Positions 1 to 10,500 of a stretch of DNA of 64,000 bases are shown piece after piece. The position numbers and the translations under genes are program-made. Origin of the DNA: Tethya wilhelma (lineage: Eukaryota > Porifera > Demospongiae > Tethyida > Tethyidae); NCBI GenBank assembly GCA_964030475.1, contig CAXIPT010000042.1, positions 1-64,000 on the forward strand. The letters are read 5' to 3'. Each line of letters starts with the position of its first letter. The first letter of the stretch is position 1. The notes below the pieces were generated by a model, which had not been told where the DNA came from, made no database searches, and saw only the letters and a list, made by a program, of their open reading frames with translations.

Positions 1-29
1 CACACACACAATCATGTATATATTCCAGT

Positions 30-1000
30 GAGTACAGTACTACTGGGTACAGGAATGGCATTGATGGCCCATTAGAACAATACATGAATAACTGCAAAAA
101 CTGAGAGCTTGCCACTAAAAGCTTATCTTGGTAGCATGCTGGTAATGCTACTTATATCCTGTGGCAAATTGATTATGTGGGCCCCCTATATCCATATTGA
201 AGATGTGGCAGACGGTATATATTCCCAGTACTGGGTACACAGGAATGGCAAGGATGGCCCATTATTAGAAATAATGGAAGGGTACAACTTCTAACTAATT
301 AGAAGCCTAATGTTGCCAAAACTGAGCACTTAGCACCAAAAGGCTTCTTAAGCTACTGTTTAACTCTTTCTTGTTCTAATGAGCCCAAAAACTTGGCCTA
401 AAATCATTGCTAAACTAAATTATGCCAAACCTCTAATTTTCTCCATCTTCTTATTCTTCTTCTATCTTGGCTTAACTTTTCTCAGAGTCTATTCACTTTC
501 AGAAGCTAGTTCTTGAATGGACAAACTTGGTTTCTTTGGGGTCAGTCACTTTTGCCATCGGTTTTTAGTGCTTCTCATTGAGTAGCTAGACTCAAGGAAA
601 AGACGCCTTCTTCATAATTATGGCCACCATTAATTTCTAAACTCATGCATAATTCAAGTTGATGACCCGTTCCACACTCAAATGTGTTTGTTGTTTGGAA
701 TTCAAATGGAAGTTGCTTAATTAGAAATAATTATTTGTGAAGGAAGTGAATACTAGCTTTCTTAGATTATCATAATATAGCAAGGTTACTCCTGCCTCAA
801 AAATTAATGACTGAGATATCAGTTTGTTTCACTTCATTATTAAGCAGGCTCAGTGTGCAACTCAGTTGCAGCATACACACACAAATTCAAATGTGATTTG
901 TAAAATTATGAGAAATAAACAAGAACGAACAAGTAAAAACATTGGAAATGTAATGAGACACAGGAATGGATGTAAATAGTAAAAAGAAAGCAAACAATAT
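30..1000. repeat. Dispersed repeat block, copy 1
   Basis: A segment around 48-76 (ACTGGGTACAGGAATGGCA followed by a GATGGCCCATTAG-like end) recurs at 226-266 and 1958-1995. The part at about 370-1020 is a diverged direct copy of 2045-2840: both carry the ATGAGCCCAAAA start, the CTTGGTTTCTT and CACTTTTGCCATCGG stretches, and the AATGTAATGAGACACAGG end. No coding potential is seen. It looks like two or three degraded copies of one interspersed repeat; its class cannot be named. Confidence 0.6.
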
Positions 1001-1020
1001 GGAATGGCTGTATGAGTGTG

Positions 1021-1075
1021 TAAGGAATTCTTCCTGTAGTAACTATATTGAGTGTCCTACAGGAAGAATTCCTTG
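1021..1075. repeat. Short inverted repeat
   Basis: AAGGAATTCTTCCTGTAG is followed after about 19 nt by CTACAGGAAGAATTCCTT, its reverse complement. The same hairpin core lies between the long arms of the foldback at 2705-3003, so this is the shortened end of the same repeat family. Confidence 0.7.
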
Positions 1076-1215
1076 CAGCATTAGGAAAGTCAGTTAGTCC
1101 TTGAATAATTTTAAATAGACGACATAGGCTGGCAACTACTCGTTACTACCATAGGCATAACAGCAACTGTAAGTATTTCCTCTACCTGAGTTGGACTCTG
1201 CAATTAGATGCATTT

Positions 1216-1862
1216 TCAAGACTTACAGTCATTATGGATATGATAACTAACATGAAGTTCAATAGAGACTGGTCCTCGGTCCATATTGTTGTCACTTGAG
1301 TAGAGTTTTGGCAATTCCAGATCTTCAATACAGTGTAGACAATTTTGGCCATCACGGCTATGTCGAACACTCGGAAAATTTTCAAGGCAACACTCACATT
1401 TGTGGAATTTACAGCACTTGTGTACGGATGAAATTTTGTGCTCAACAGTTACAGATGACCCCTGCATTTATTCTTATACATAACTAAATCACTACATGCA
1501 ATGAATGCCATATAATTATGTATGGTGAAATTACATACCTGAATTGCACTGCCAGCTTTAAGCTGAACAATGTTTTTCCACCAGCATGATTTATATTGAC
1601 TGTAGCTGAATGTTGTGATTGTTAAGCTCTGTTGTGTTGGCATTGTTGACCAAGTTGTCATTCTTGATATTATTCTTGTCTTTGTTGTCTTATTCACAGT
1701 TTTCAAAGTATTGCAGTCTTCCTTTGCCAAGACGCACTTTGCCCTGAGAAGAGTCTTCATTTGCATATCTCTTCTCCTTATCTTGAAGTGTTCACTTCGT
1801 CTAGCTGGTTGCTGTTGGTCACGTTCAGCGTACCTCTGTCTCCTATTTTGAAGCTGTCTCAC
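1216..1862 (-). pseudogene. Helitron-type protein, N-terminal fragment (two exons)
   Basis: The first open segment (1862 down to about 1542) codes a Gln/Arg-rich basic stretch (starting MRQLQNRRQRYAERD) and ends at a good donor (CAG|GTATGT). The second, after a cag acceptor near 1459, has a Cys-rich stretch (CECCLENFPSV, then CLHCIED) followed by PKLYSSDNNMDRGPVSIEL, and ends at ACT|GTAAGT near 1228. A basic repeat region, then Cys pairs, then a PKLYSS-NNMDPG block is how I know the region before the Helitron_like_N domain in animal Helitron replicase proteins. Both pieces are open and joined by believable splice sites, but nothing of the replicase or helicase follows, so it is a truncated relic. 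A second relic lies at 24.7-25.6 kb. The identity rests on remembered family features. Confidence 0.55.
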
Positions 1863-2044
1863 TCCTAAAAGTGCTAAAAATTTGTATTATGAGTCTCACT
1901 ACTGCTTTTGTGTACTACTAAGATAATGAACTTATGTTGTACATTCCCAGTATGGTAGTACTGGGAACACAGGAAAGGCACAGATGGCCCATTAGCAAAT
2001 ATTCATGCGAATAACTCTGCGCATGCAAAAACTGAGCGCTTAGT

Positions 2045-2840
2045 TTTTCTAATGAGCCCAAAATATGGCCTAAAACCATCACAAACACTAACATGCCAAA
2101 TCTCCAATTTTCTCCATCTTCATCTTCATCTTCATCTTCATCTTCATCTTCATCTTCATCTTCATCTTCTTGTTCTTGTTCTTCTTCTTCTTCTTCTTCT
2201 TCTTCTTCTCCTCCTCCTCCTCCTCCTCCTCCTCCTCCTCCTCCTCCTCCTCATTCTCACTTTTAGAAGCTGATTCTTGAAAGAACAAACTTGGTTTCTT
2301 CCGGGTCAGTCACTTTTGCCATCGGTTTTTAGCGCCTCTCATTGAGTAGCTAGATACAAGGCAAAAAGTGCCTCCTCCATATGGTCGCCATTAATTTCTA
2401 CACTCATGCATAGCTTCTACCCTTTTCACACACAAAAGTGTGCATTATTTGGAATTATAAATGCACTGAAGTTGCCTGGAACTATTTTGTGATACCTTGT
2501 TGCTCTTCTTAAGAGATGAATCAGGACTTTGCATATAGAAAGGCAAGTAAATCTTATGATACAGCTCCTGCCTCCAAATGACTATATATGATGTGTTTCA
2601 CTTCAGGCTACACAACTTACCAGTTCAGCAGCCCGCCACTGGCTCAGTGAGTCTGGTTTGCCAGACTACTAGCTCAGTAGCTAGCTACACACACCAACTC
2701 GAATGTAATTTGTAGAATTATGGAAAAATGAGTAAAAAAACATTGGAAATGTAATGAGACACAGGAATGGCTAAATCGTAAAAAGAACGCAAACCAGATG
2801 GAATGGCTGTTAGAGTGTGTAAGGAATTCTTCCTGTGGGC
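2045..2840. repeat. Dispersed repeat block, copy 2
   Basis: Diverged direct copy of 370-1040 (see that entry). Shared blocks flank the compound microsatellite, and the right end runs into the foldback arm at 2705. Confidence 0.65.
2118..2256. repeat. CTTCAT / CTT / CTC compound microsatellite
   Basis: A pure pyrimidine run: about ten CTTCAT units, then CTT units, then CTC units. It reads as poly-Leu or poly-Glu in frame, which is an artefact. It sits inside repeat copy 2, where copy 1 has only a short CTTCTTATTCTTCTTC stretch, so the array expanded in this copy. Confidence 0.95.
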
Positions 2841-3003
2841 AAAATGAGAGACTCAATAAGGAGATTGTTAAATGCCGCCCATACAGGAAGAATTCTGCAC
2901 ACACTCTTAACAGCCATTCCATCTTATTTGCGTTCTTTTTACGATTTAGCCATTCCTGTGTCTCATTACATTTCCAATGTTTTTTACTTGTATAATTACA
3001 AAA
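2705..3003. mobile_element. Foldback (snap-back) element
   Basis: The left arm (about 2705-2838) is the near-exact reverse complement of the right arm (about 2882-3003); both contain the AATGTAATGAGACACAGGAA core and the GGAATTCTTCCTGT inner end. Spacer about 45 bp. A shortened relative is at 1021-1075 and a half-copy at 3258-3345. No ORF belongs to it. It behaves like a non-autonomous foldback MITE; no target duplication could be identified. Confidence 0.75.
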
Positions 3004-3345
3004 CCTCACTCATTTCATTACAAGAATCTTGACAGTCGCTCCGAATGAGTTAAACTTGGTACGTATATGGATTCTCTGCGATACAAACATTCATTTCGTG
3101 CGTCCATGTTGAAGAAATGTGTGACAAATATCTGATTTGTAGGTCAAAGTCGTTCATTATTTGAGCATATGGAAAAAAAAAAAGCAGAGCCGACCTACTC
3201 ACAAATGTGGCCGGGCCAATAAGCCATACGGATAGTGTACAAGTAACTACCATATTATACACACAAACTCAAATGTGATTCATAGAATTCTGAGAACAAA
3301 CAAGTAAAATGGCTGTTTGAGTGTGTAAAGAATTATTCCTATGGG

Positions 3346-4560
3346 GGACTCAACATGGGAAGAGAGTACTACATGCAGTCCAAGTCCAAAAAAGACGTAT
3401 TCTCTTGAAGATTTGGAGCCAGAATTATCAGTCTAGTCAGTTATGCCAGAATCCATCAGAACCACCCTCCACCTTGCGCTTGCCATGCAGCAACAGAAGA
3501 ATACCAAAATTTAACAGTTTTGCTATAAGCCTCCCAAATNCTCACTCCCCTTTCTTCCTAACTATAAGCTGGCCTTTATACCAAACTACATTATGTCACG
3601 AGGCCTCTTTTTTCATTGATATCATTTCCTACTAGAACTCTCAGCCAAATGATGTAATCAATAACTCCTTGCTCTTTGAAAATCAAGCTTAAGACAGTAG
3701 GCACAGCTCTAGAAAATAGCTATCTAATCCTCTATAGCTTCTTCTAATTTGTCTATTGGATATTTTTGGGGTCTGTGTATTTGCTTCTTAGTGTAGTTAA
3801 GGATGCCAAACTAATTATATGGAAGTTCAGGCCCTCATTAATATGTACAAACCCTTTCCTGTTTTGATTATACAAACTCTGTGATTCAGTAATTTTTATG
3901 ATAGTGGATGTGAATTATGAAAATGAAAGTCAAGCAATGTTTGTGGGAGTGGTTGAAGTCAAAAATACATTTCAAAATGAGGAAACCAATCACTTATTGT
4001 ATAATAGATAGTTATCTATAGGATTTCGGATCCAACTGGAAATTTGATGCTTTGTTTGTAGGATAATAATCAATGTGCATACATAATTAGGTCTGTAATA
4101 TTTAGAAATTGACATGTTTTTCCCCTTTAACAATCTCAAATTTCCGATAGGTTTCAAAATTGTAGGGGTAAATAGAATATTAAAGGAAAGTCCAGGGATA
4201 TAATTATGGTAGTTATAGCAGGGTAATAACTAAGTTATTATCATTCTGTTGTTCTGATTTCAGTGAATGTGAAACATTATTAATAAAAATGCACATTAGA
4301 ATAATAATTATTATAAGAAAACAATACATAAGACAATGATTATAAAAAGTTACATTTACATGCAGCAAGTCATCAAGTTAAACTCCTTCCAAAAGTTTCT
4401 CATAACTCTCTTTATAGCTGTACATGTGCCAACATTAAAATTTCCAGCTATGGATGGGCTGTACAGTGAACTTGACTGTCCCTTGGTTGTTAAAAACAGG
4501 AGAGAATATTGGAAAAAAACATTTTGCCATACATGACTGCTGCGATTCTGAAATCACTAC
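3346..4560. other. Non-coding stretch
   Basis: AT-rich sequence with stop codons in all frames and no recognised domain. A single N is at 3540. No repeat structure seen beyond simple AT-rich runs. Confidence 0.5.
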
Positions 4561-4561
4561 T

Positions 4562-5742
4562 AAATTTTGAGTTGTAGACGTCCCAGTAAGGATATTAGAG
4601 GCAGCTTGTTTCTGCTCTTCTCATATTGTTGTAAAGCCTTCACTGATCCCTGTCCAGTGGAGTCTTGAATAACTTTCTCTGGTACTTCATGCTGAAATAA
4701 TTCTGTTGCCCCGGTTGCTTGCAAACTGTGATTGGTGTAGTATCCATCAAGCCCAGCTTGTTGACACAATGTGTTTACCATTAATTTTTATTTAAAAAAA
4801 TCTTCCCTCCGTAGGCTGTTTTTCTGTACCACTGAGGACCATCTTTACGAGGATTCTCTAGAGGTCTGCAGTAAAACACGTCATCTTCTTTAGCACTTGG
4901 TGGCAATTTTGCTGTGTATAAGTCGAGCAGATGGACAAGGCACTGTTCACTGGATTGCTGAAAATCGTGACAAATTTGTTTTCAACCTGGAGTTGGTAAA
5001 ACCCTCTATTTCTGTTCTTTGAACCATGTTCTGCATAAACGTATCTATCTGGATTTTTCAGTCATACGAACAGTGATGGCTTCAATTTTCTTTGCTCTTC
5101 TCCTCCTCTCAAACAGCAAACTTTACCGACATAAAGGAAAACTGCTTTCTGGAGCCCATCTGGAGATACTACTATACCATAGTCTATATATATATAGTGT
5201 TTTTTTTCGTCTTCTGCATGGGGTGAAAGCTTGTGTTGACCAACACCACCTTTGTGTAGTTCATGAAAGATAGCATCACAAGTGCCATGCAGTTTCTTAA
5301 ACCTAGTACCCTTTCTATCCAGAAAATTAGGTGGATCAGCTTGAACTTTTCTCGAATGTCTTAGAAGACCACACAACAGTTGATACAAAGTCTTTGGAGG
5401 ATATTTGCCTCCATCTGCTCTCCTTGCTTCTGAAACAAATCTTTGTAAACAGTTGCACAGTGTATCAGAAGAGTAGGGTTTTTCAAACAAATCAGTTGGA
5501 TGCACTTCTTCCCTGCGCTTATTTTTCTGCAATACCCATAGTTGAAAGGTTTAAAGTGCCCAATTTGTGCTACGATTTGTAGTATTCGGAATACAACCTT
5601 TAGATAACTTTTCGACCTCTACCTTAGTTACTGTCGTATTAAAACGAGCAGGGCAATCCTTTTTCTCCCTTTGTCCAGTGATAGTTTCTTGCACTTCACA
5701 GGTGTCTTGATAATTGCAGTGGCTTGAATTTGAGTTTGGCAT
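4562..5742 (-). pseudogene. Decayed Crypton-type tyrosine recombinase (KIAA1958/DUF3504-like)
   Basis: Read on the minus strand. The N-terminal piece (about 5742-5554) ends NTTNRSTNWAL, then a TAA interrupts what continues in the same frame as TFQLWVLQKNKRREE. The main piece (5532-5062) has the family blocks YPPKTLYQLLCGLLRH, NFLD, and LRGGEEQRKLKPS. A TGA and at least one frameshift follow, then EHGSKNRNRGFYQL, DLYTAKLPPSAKEDDVFYC, and the catalytic C-terminal part (4781-4562) with YTNHSLQATGATELF, a TGQGS-type box and LQQYEKS. In active members the HSLQ position reads HxxR, and the next box has a His; here the Arg is Gln and the His is Gln, while the final Tyr remains. Stops, frameshifts and lost catalytic residues all say it is dead. 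The family call comes from motif order. Confidence 0.75.
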
Positions 5743-6051
5743 GTTGTGCTTGTCTCGAGATTCTCAAGCAGTGCCTCTAACATGGCCAAGGCTAGTACGA
5801 CTGCTTGGAGGACCTCGGTCACAGTTGGATGTGTAAGGTCTCGTACTACCCCCAACTCAGTCCAGTAGGAGATAATTGAGCCCGAGGCTGAGGTGGTAAA
5901 TACTTTGGTATCTGCTCAGGCAATGTGCCTGTACAGTCAACCCACCCACCCAGGCCCATAAACCTGTCCGCCTGGATTTCCTTGAGAGAAAGATAATCAG
6001 TGGGTTCGGCTGAGGCCTATAGATATATATCGTCTGCTCCAATGCCACAGG

Positions 6052-6135
6052 CACTGAGTGGCTTAATTAGTGGCAAGAGCACCTGACTAGCAATCGGGAG
6101 GTCTTAGGTTCGATCCCGATCGATCAGCTGAGTCC
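6052..6135 (+). repeat. tRNA-like SINE head
   Basis: A box A-like TGGCTTAATTAGTGG is followed by CCTGACTAGCAATCGGG, which folds as a 5-bp anticodon stem with a 7-nt loop, and by a perfect box B (GGTTCGATCCC). The T stem is imperfect and no 3' acceptor strand pairs with the 5' one, so it is not a functional tRNA gene. The following GAGTCCCAG...CTGGGAT and CTTTCTCTCTC suggest the body of a tRNA-derived SINE. The loop would present AGC (Ala) if read literally. Confidence 0.45.
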
Positions 6136-6279
6136 CAGATTTTTCTGGGATATCTTTCTCTCTCAGCATTCAATTTGACATTATAAGATTTAGTCATGCA
6201 CTTTTGCCAGTCTCCGGTTCTGAGTTGATCGTCAAGTTGAACGCTAACAACAGCTAAAAACAGATGAGTCCGCAGGTAC

Positions 6280-7590
6280 ATGCCTTCGTAGTAAAGCTGG
6301 GATTTATATCCCGTGAGAGGAATTTCAAATTATGATTGATTGGATACCAAACAATTAAGGGGGCCCAGTATTTTTGGATCTCATGTACATAATTGTAAAG
6401 ACAATTAACGGATATGGCACAATGCATGTAATAGAAGATTGGACAATTAAAATACGATGTTTTATTACTGAGTAACTAACTAACAATAATTTTTATGTAA
6501 AGGTTAACTAAGTCATATTACATTCAGAAGAATAATTATTATGTAGCATTATGTTGAAATAATATTATAATAATACAACTTTACTACATACATGCATGCA
6601 TACAAAAATTCATCAAAATTGCCTGAAGAAATTCATACCAGGCGTGGATTTTCATAAAGGTCAAAATCAAGGTCAAGATCATCAGGATTATACTCTTCGT
6701 CCTGCCTCCCATTCACATCTCCATATGCAGCACACTTTTTCAGTGGGATTTCTGTAACTTTTGGTCTATGTTTAGTGGTGTGAGATCTTTTAGAAGTATC
6801 AATGCTAGGTATGATGTGTGTACATGTACAAAGTGTTCATGTTACTGTTTATTTGTAGTACAGTTACATGCTCATTGTGACCAGTTTAAAAACTTACAGA
6901 GTAATATAATCGTAGTGTTCTTCATTAACTTTCTCTTTGTTCTGATGTTCCACCAACATGGTTTTGGTGCTGTATATAATTTTGCATTAATTTGACTAGC
7001 AAAAAATATGATATAATACAGATTTTTTAAAATTATTGACATGGTTAAAACATGGAGATGGAGATTTTGCTTTAAAATAATAATAAAATTATTGCATTCC
7101 ATACAGCTACAACAAGAGCTCAGAGAGCTCGTACCCCGTGCGCTGCAAATGAAGGATCTCTCAAGCCCACTGAGTCTTATGTAGTTTGCAGTGAGTCAAA
7201 ATCCGGATACTGCAATATGAAAGTATACGGACTATTGGCTACTACGTAATCCAAAGTGGCCACGTGGCATGAAAGAGCGCAGAAACAGATTTAGAAATCG
7301 CCGATTCTGCGATCTTAAAACAAGGAAAACAAAGCATTTTTCTAGCTTCTAAGACATCTTTTGTATTGCTGAACACGAACGGGCTACTTTTTTTTAATAG
7401 ACCTATAGCTTCCAAATTCCTTTTTGAGACACTGAAGATGCCCCTAATGCCCAAACAGGCCAAAAAGTTGTGGACGTTCGACTGCCCAGACCAAACACTT
7501 TACCCCTGAGCACGCAAGCGCACACGGGGTAATTATCTCACACTTATAATTGTAGCACATATGTAATACACTGCAGAAAACATTCTCTAT
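6280..7590. other. Non-coding stretch
   Basis: AT-rich sequence downstream of the receptor gene. Short ORFs only, none with a recognisable domain. An open minus-strand segment at 7242-7463 has no domain I recognise. Confidence 0.5.
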
Positions 7591-7593
7591 GCT

Positions 7594-10500
7594 CTACCTT
7601 TGTTTTGGATCCTTTCTTGAATAAAAACACACCCAAACTACAATCAGTAGAACCATAGTGTACACAAGTATGGTTTCAATCACAGCCCCAATACCCACTC
7701 CAATAGCTTTTTCAAGTGCAACAAGATGACCCTCTGCATTGCCATGTGCTAAATAGAGATAGCAACATTTGCACTCATAAAAGCTTTTCAGGTTAGATAA
7801 TCATGAATTGTGGTATGGATAAATTATACTTTGCGAGTCTGTGCTTATCTTACTTGAGGATGGTAGAACAAGTGTCACTCCTGGACCCCTCTCTCCTTCA
7901 ATAGGCTCCTCCTCTCCTTCCAGTCTAGCCACACCCACCACACTAAAGGAGTAGGTTTCACCACTGATAAGACCTCCTTTTGTTACAGAGCTTGTTTCTC
8001 GTCCTTGTACACCTATGAAACTTTCAATTTGTTCCATCCTGCTCGAGTAGTACACTTCATATCCTGTTATCTCAATGATGTCCAGAGCTTCCCAAGTCAC
8101 TCTCACTGATGTGGTATCAATGAGAGAAACTTGGACATTAGACACTTGAGCTGCATGTATACATAACAAGATAACAAGTTAGTGCAATTCAACTTATTGA
8201 TATCATAGAGATAGGGTTCTTACGTATTTCTTCCAAAGTACTATTTCTAGTGGTAGCAATCTCTCCAGGTCCAATGCTTGTAAACGCTCTCACAGCGACT
8301 GAGACGCTAGTTCCAGGCTCCAGAGATGAGATGACAAAATTCAATGTCCTGTTGTCTAAAGTGTCAGCTTCAGCCTTGCTAGAGTTAACACTGTAGGAGA
8401 CCTCATATTGTGTTATGATTCCATTTGGTCTGACAGGTGGGGACCAGGACACAACCAATGATTTTAAATTGACAAGAACAATGAGTGAGTCAACTTCTCC
8501 AGGAGCTGTATGTATGAAATCAGGACTTCTATCAATGTGATGAGAACATTCAAATGATGTACATTTTGTTGTGATTTGCTAAATTTAGTTCCCACCCATA
8601 ACAAGCACTGTTTAGGAGTATGATAATAATAATAATAAAGTTATCGTTTCCAGTGGGAGGAGTATATGCACTATTGCATGGTTCTGAATATAACTAACTA
8701 TAATATTATATCCTCTATTTCTATCCAAAATAATGACAAATTATATATTATTTGAAATCTCATCTCATGCTGAATACAAAAGAAAAACTTTATTATCAAA
8801 CAATAAACTGTTTACTGGTAATAGTCAAAATCAAAATATGCATATACTGATGATACAGAGTTGGTTTTATTCATGATCAAAATAGCTATATACACTTCCA
8901 TGGGAAAACAATCATACAGGAAACAGTGAATTCTGTAGGTGGGACCTGACCAAGCTTATGTTAAGCATGCAAAGCATGACAAAATGGATATCATTTGAAC
9001 GCTCTTATTGCACTGAATACAATGGTGCAGGTCCTAATTGCATATGACTTTCCTACACTCTAATATGCTCAAGGTGCTTTTAGGTGTTTTTTTCTGTACC
9101 AACTATATATTTTTGACTATTACCAGTAAATGGTTTATTATTTGAAAATGATAGTTATGTCAGCATGAAATGTGCTTTCAAATGATATAATAATAATTAT
9201 TATTTCTGATATAAATAGATGATACAGAGTTGATTTTACTCATGCGGAACAGCTATGCACTTTCATGGGAAAACAATCATACTGGAAAACAGTGAATTAA
9301 TTCTATGGGTGGGACCTGACCAGGCTTATGGAAAGCATGACAAAATGGATATCGTTTGAATGCTCTTATTGCACTGAATACAATGGTGCAAGTCCCAATT
9401 CCATATGACCTTCCTATTCTCTAATATGCTCAAGGTGCTTTTAGGTATTTTTTCTGTACTGACTACCTGATGAATCAAGCAGTATATCTGGCGATGAAGC
9501 CTTTGAAGCACAAAAAAAGAGGACAGTTGTGTTTCTACTTGATCAGAAATGATTATATTTACAGTTGTGAGTCTCAAAAATCAGGAATAATAATAGAAAT
9601 TAAAAGAATAATAGGAAAATTTGCAGGAATAATGTGGTTATTTCAAGGCATTGCTAAATGGAATAATGCTCAAATTTTTGAGCACATTAGCCTCAAGCCT
9701 ACTGTATACATAATTGTAAGCATCATGTAGTGATGATTAAAACATGTGCAATAACCATCCGTGCAATACTGGAGAATATTTCCCAGCTATTGACCAATCA
9801 GATTGGTTATAGAACACTTAGTCTAGTCATAATATAATAAAAATAATTATTGGCATATTAAATTTTCTAGTCTCATAGTACACTCTATGGTCATAATAAT
9901 TATGTTACAAGATAACTACCATAGATTGCGAAAATTTCGCTATTAAAAATGGGGCTAAAGTTAAAGATGTACGGTTGAACTGGCAAAAGTGAAACTTTTT
10001 ATAGTGAAAAAAAATGCCTGATCTATTGTAATAAGGTTAAGAGTCTTTTTAAGGCTATTATTAATGTTATGCATAATAATCTGGTGGCACTTAACTGGTA
10101 AAAAATTTCAAATTTTCTGGACTTTTCGCTATAAAACCTCTCAACTGTTATACTTTTGGCTGAAATAATTTAGCACAATTTTTGATGTACCGTATATATA
10201 GCCAGAAATTTGAATGACTGAAAAAATTTGATAGCTTAAAATTGCTATTAATTAAAAGAGCGTAAAAATGACGAATTTCATGTCTTGCCCATGCACATAG
10301 AGTAATGTACCAAACTTCGACGGGTATCTAATTTCGACAGCGTTATAAGCACACTCAACGATGCTTGGCTGCAATTAAGTGCATGCATATAGAGACAGAT
10401 TCATGAGGACTTACATTCAAAAGTTTGAAAAAATTCTGCCCATCGCAATAGCTGTGATGCGTGATAGTAGCAATCTACCGATTACTTCGATTTTCGGCAA

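Noticed and set aside
2052..2288. Long poly-Leu and poly-Glu/Lys open frames
   Set aside because: They are readings of the CTTCAT/CTT/CTC microsatellite.
2674..3032. Overlapping open frames in the foldback element
   Set aside because: They mirror each other across the hairpin and have no domain.
6052..6135. tRNA-Ala gene
   Set aside because: The anticodon arm and box B are good, but the acceptor stem does not pair and the T stem is poor; treated as a SINE head.
7242..7463. 73-codon minus-strand frame downstream of the receptor
   Set aside because: No recognised motif and no junction phase linking it to the receptor gene.
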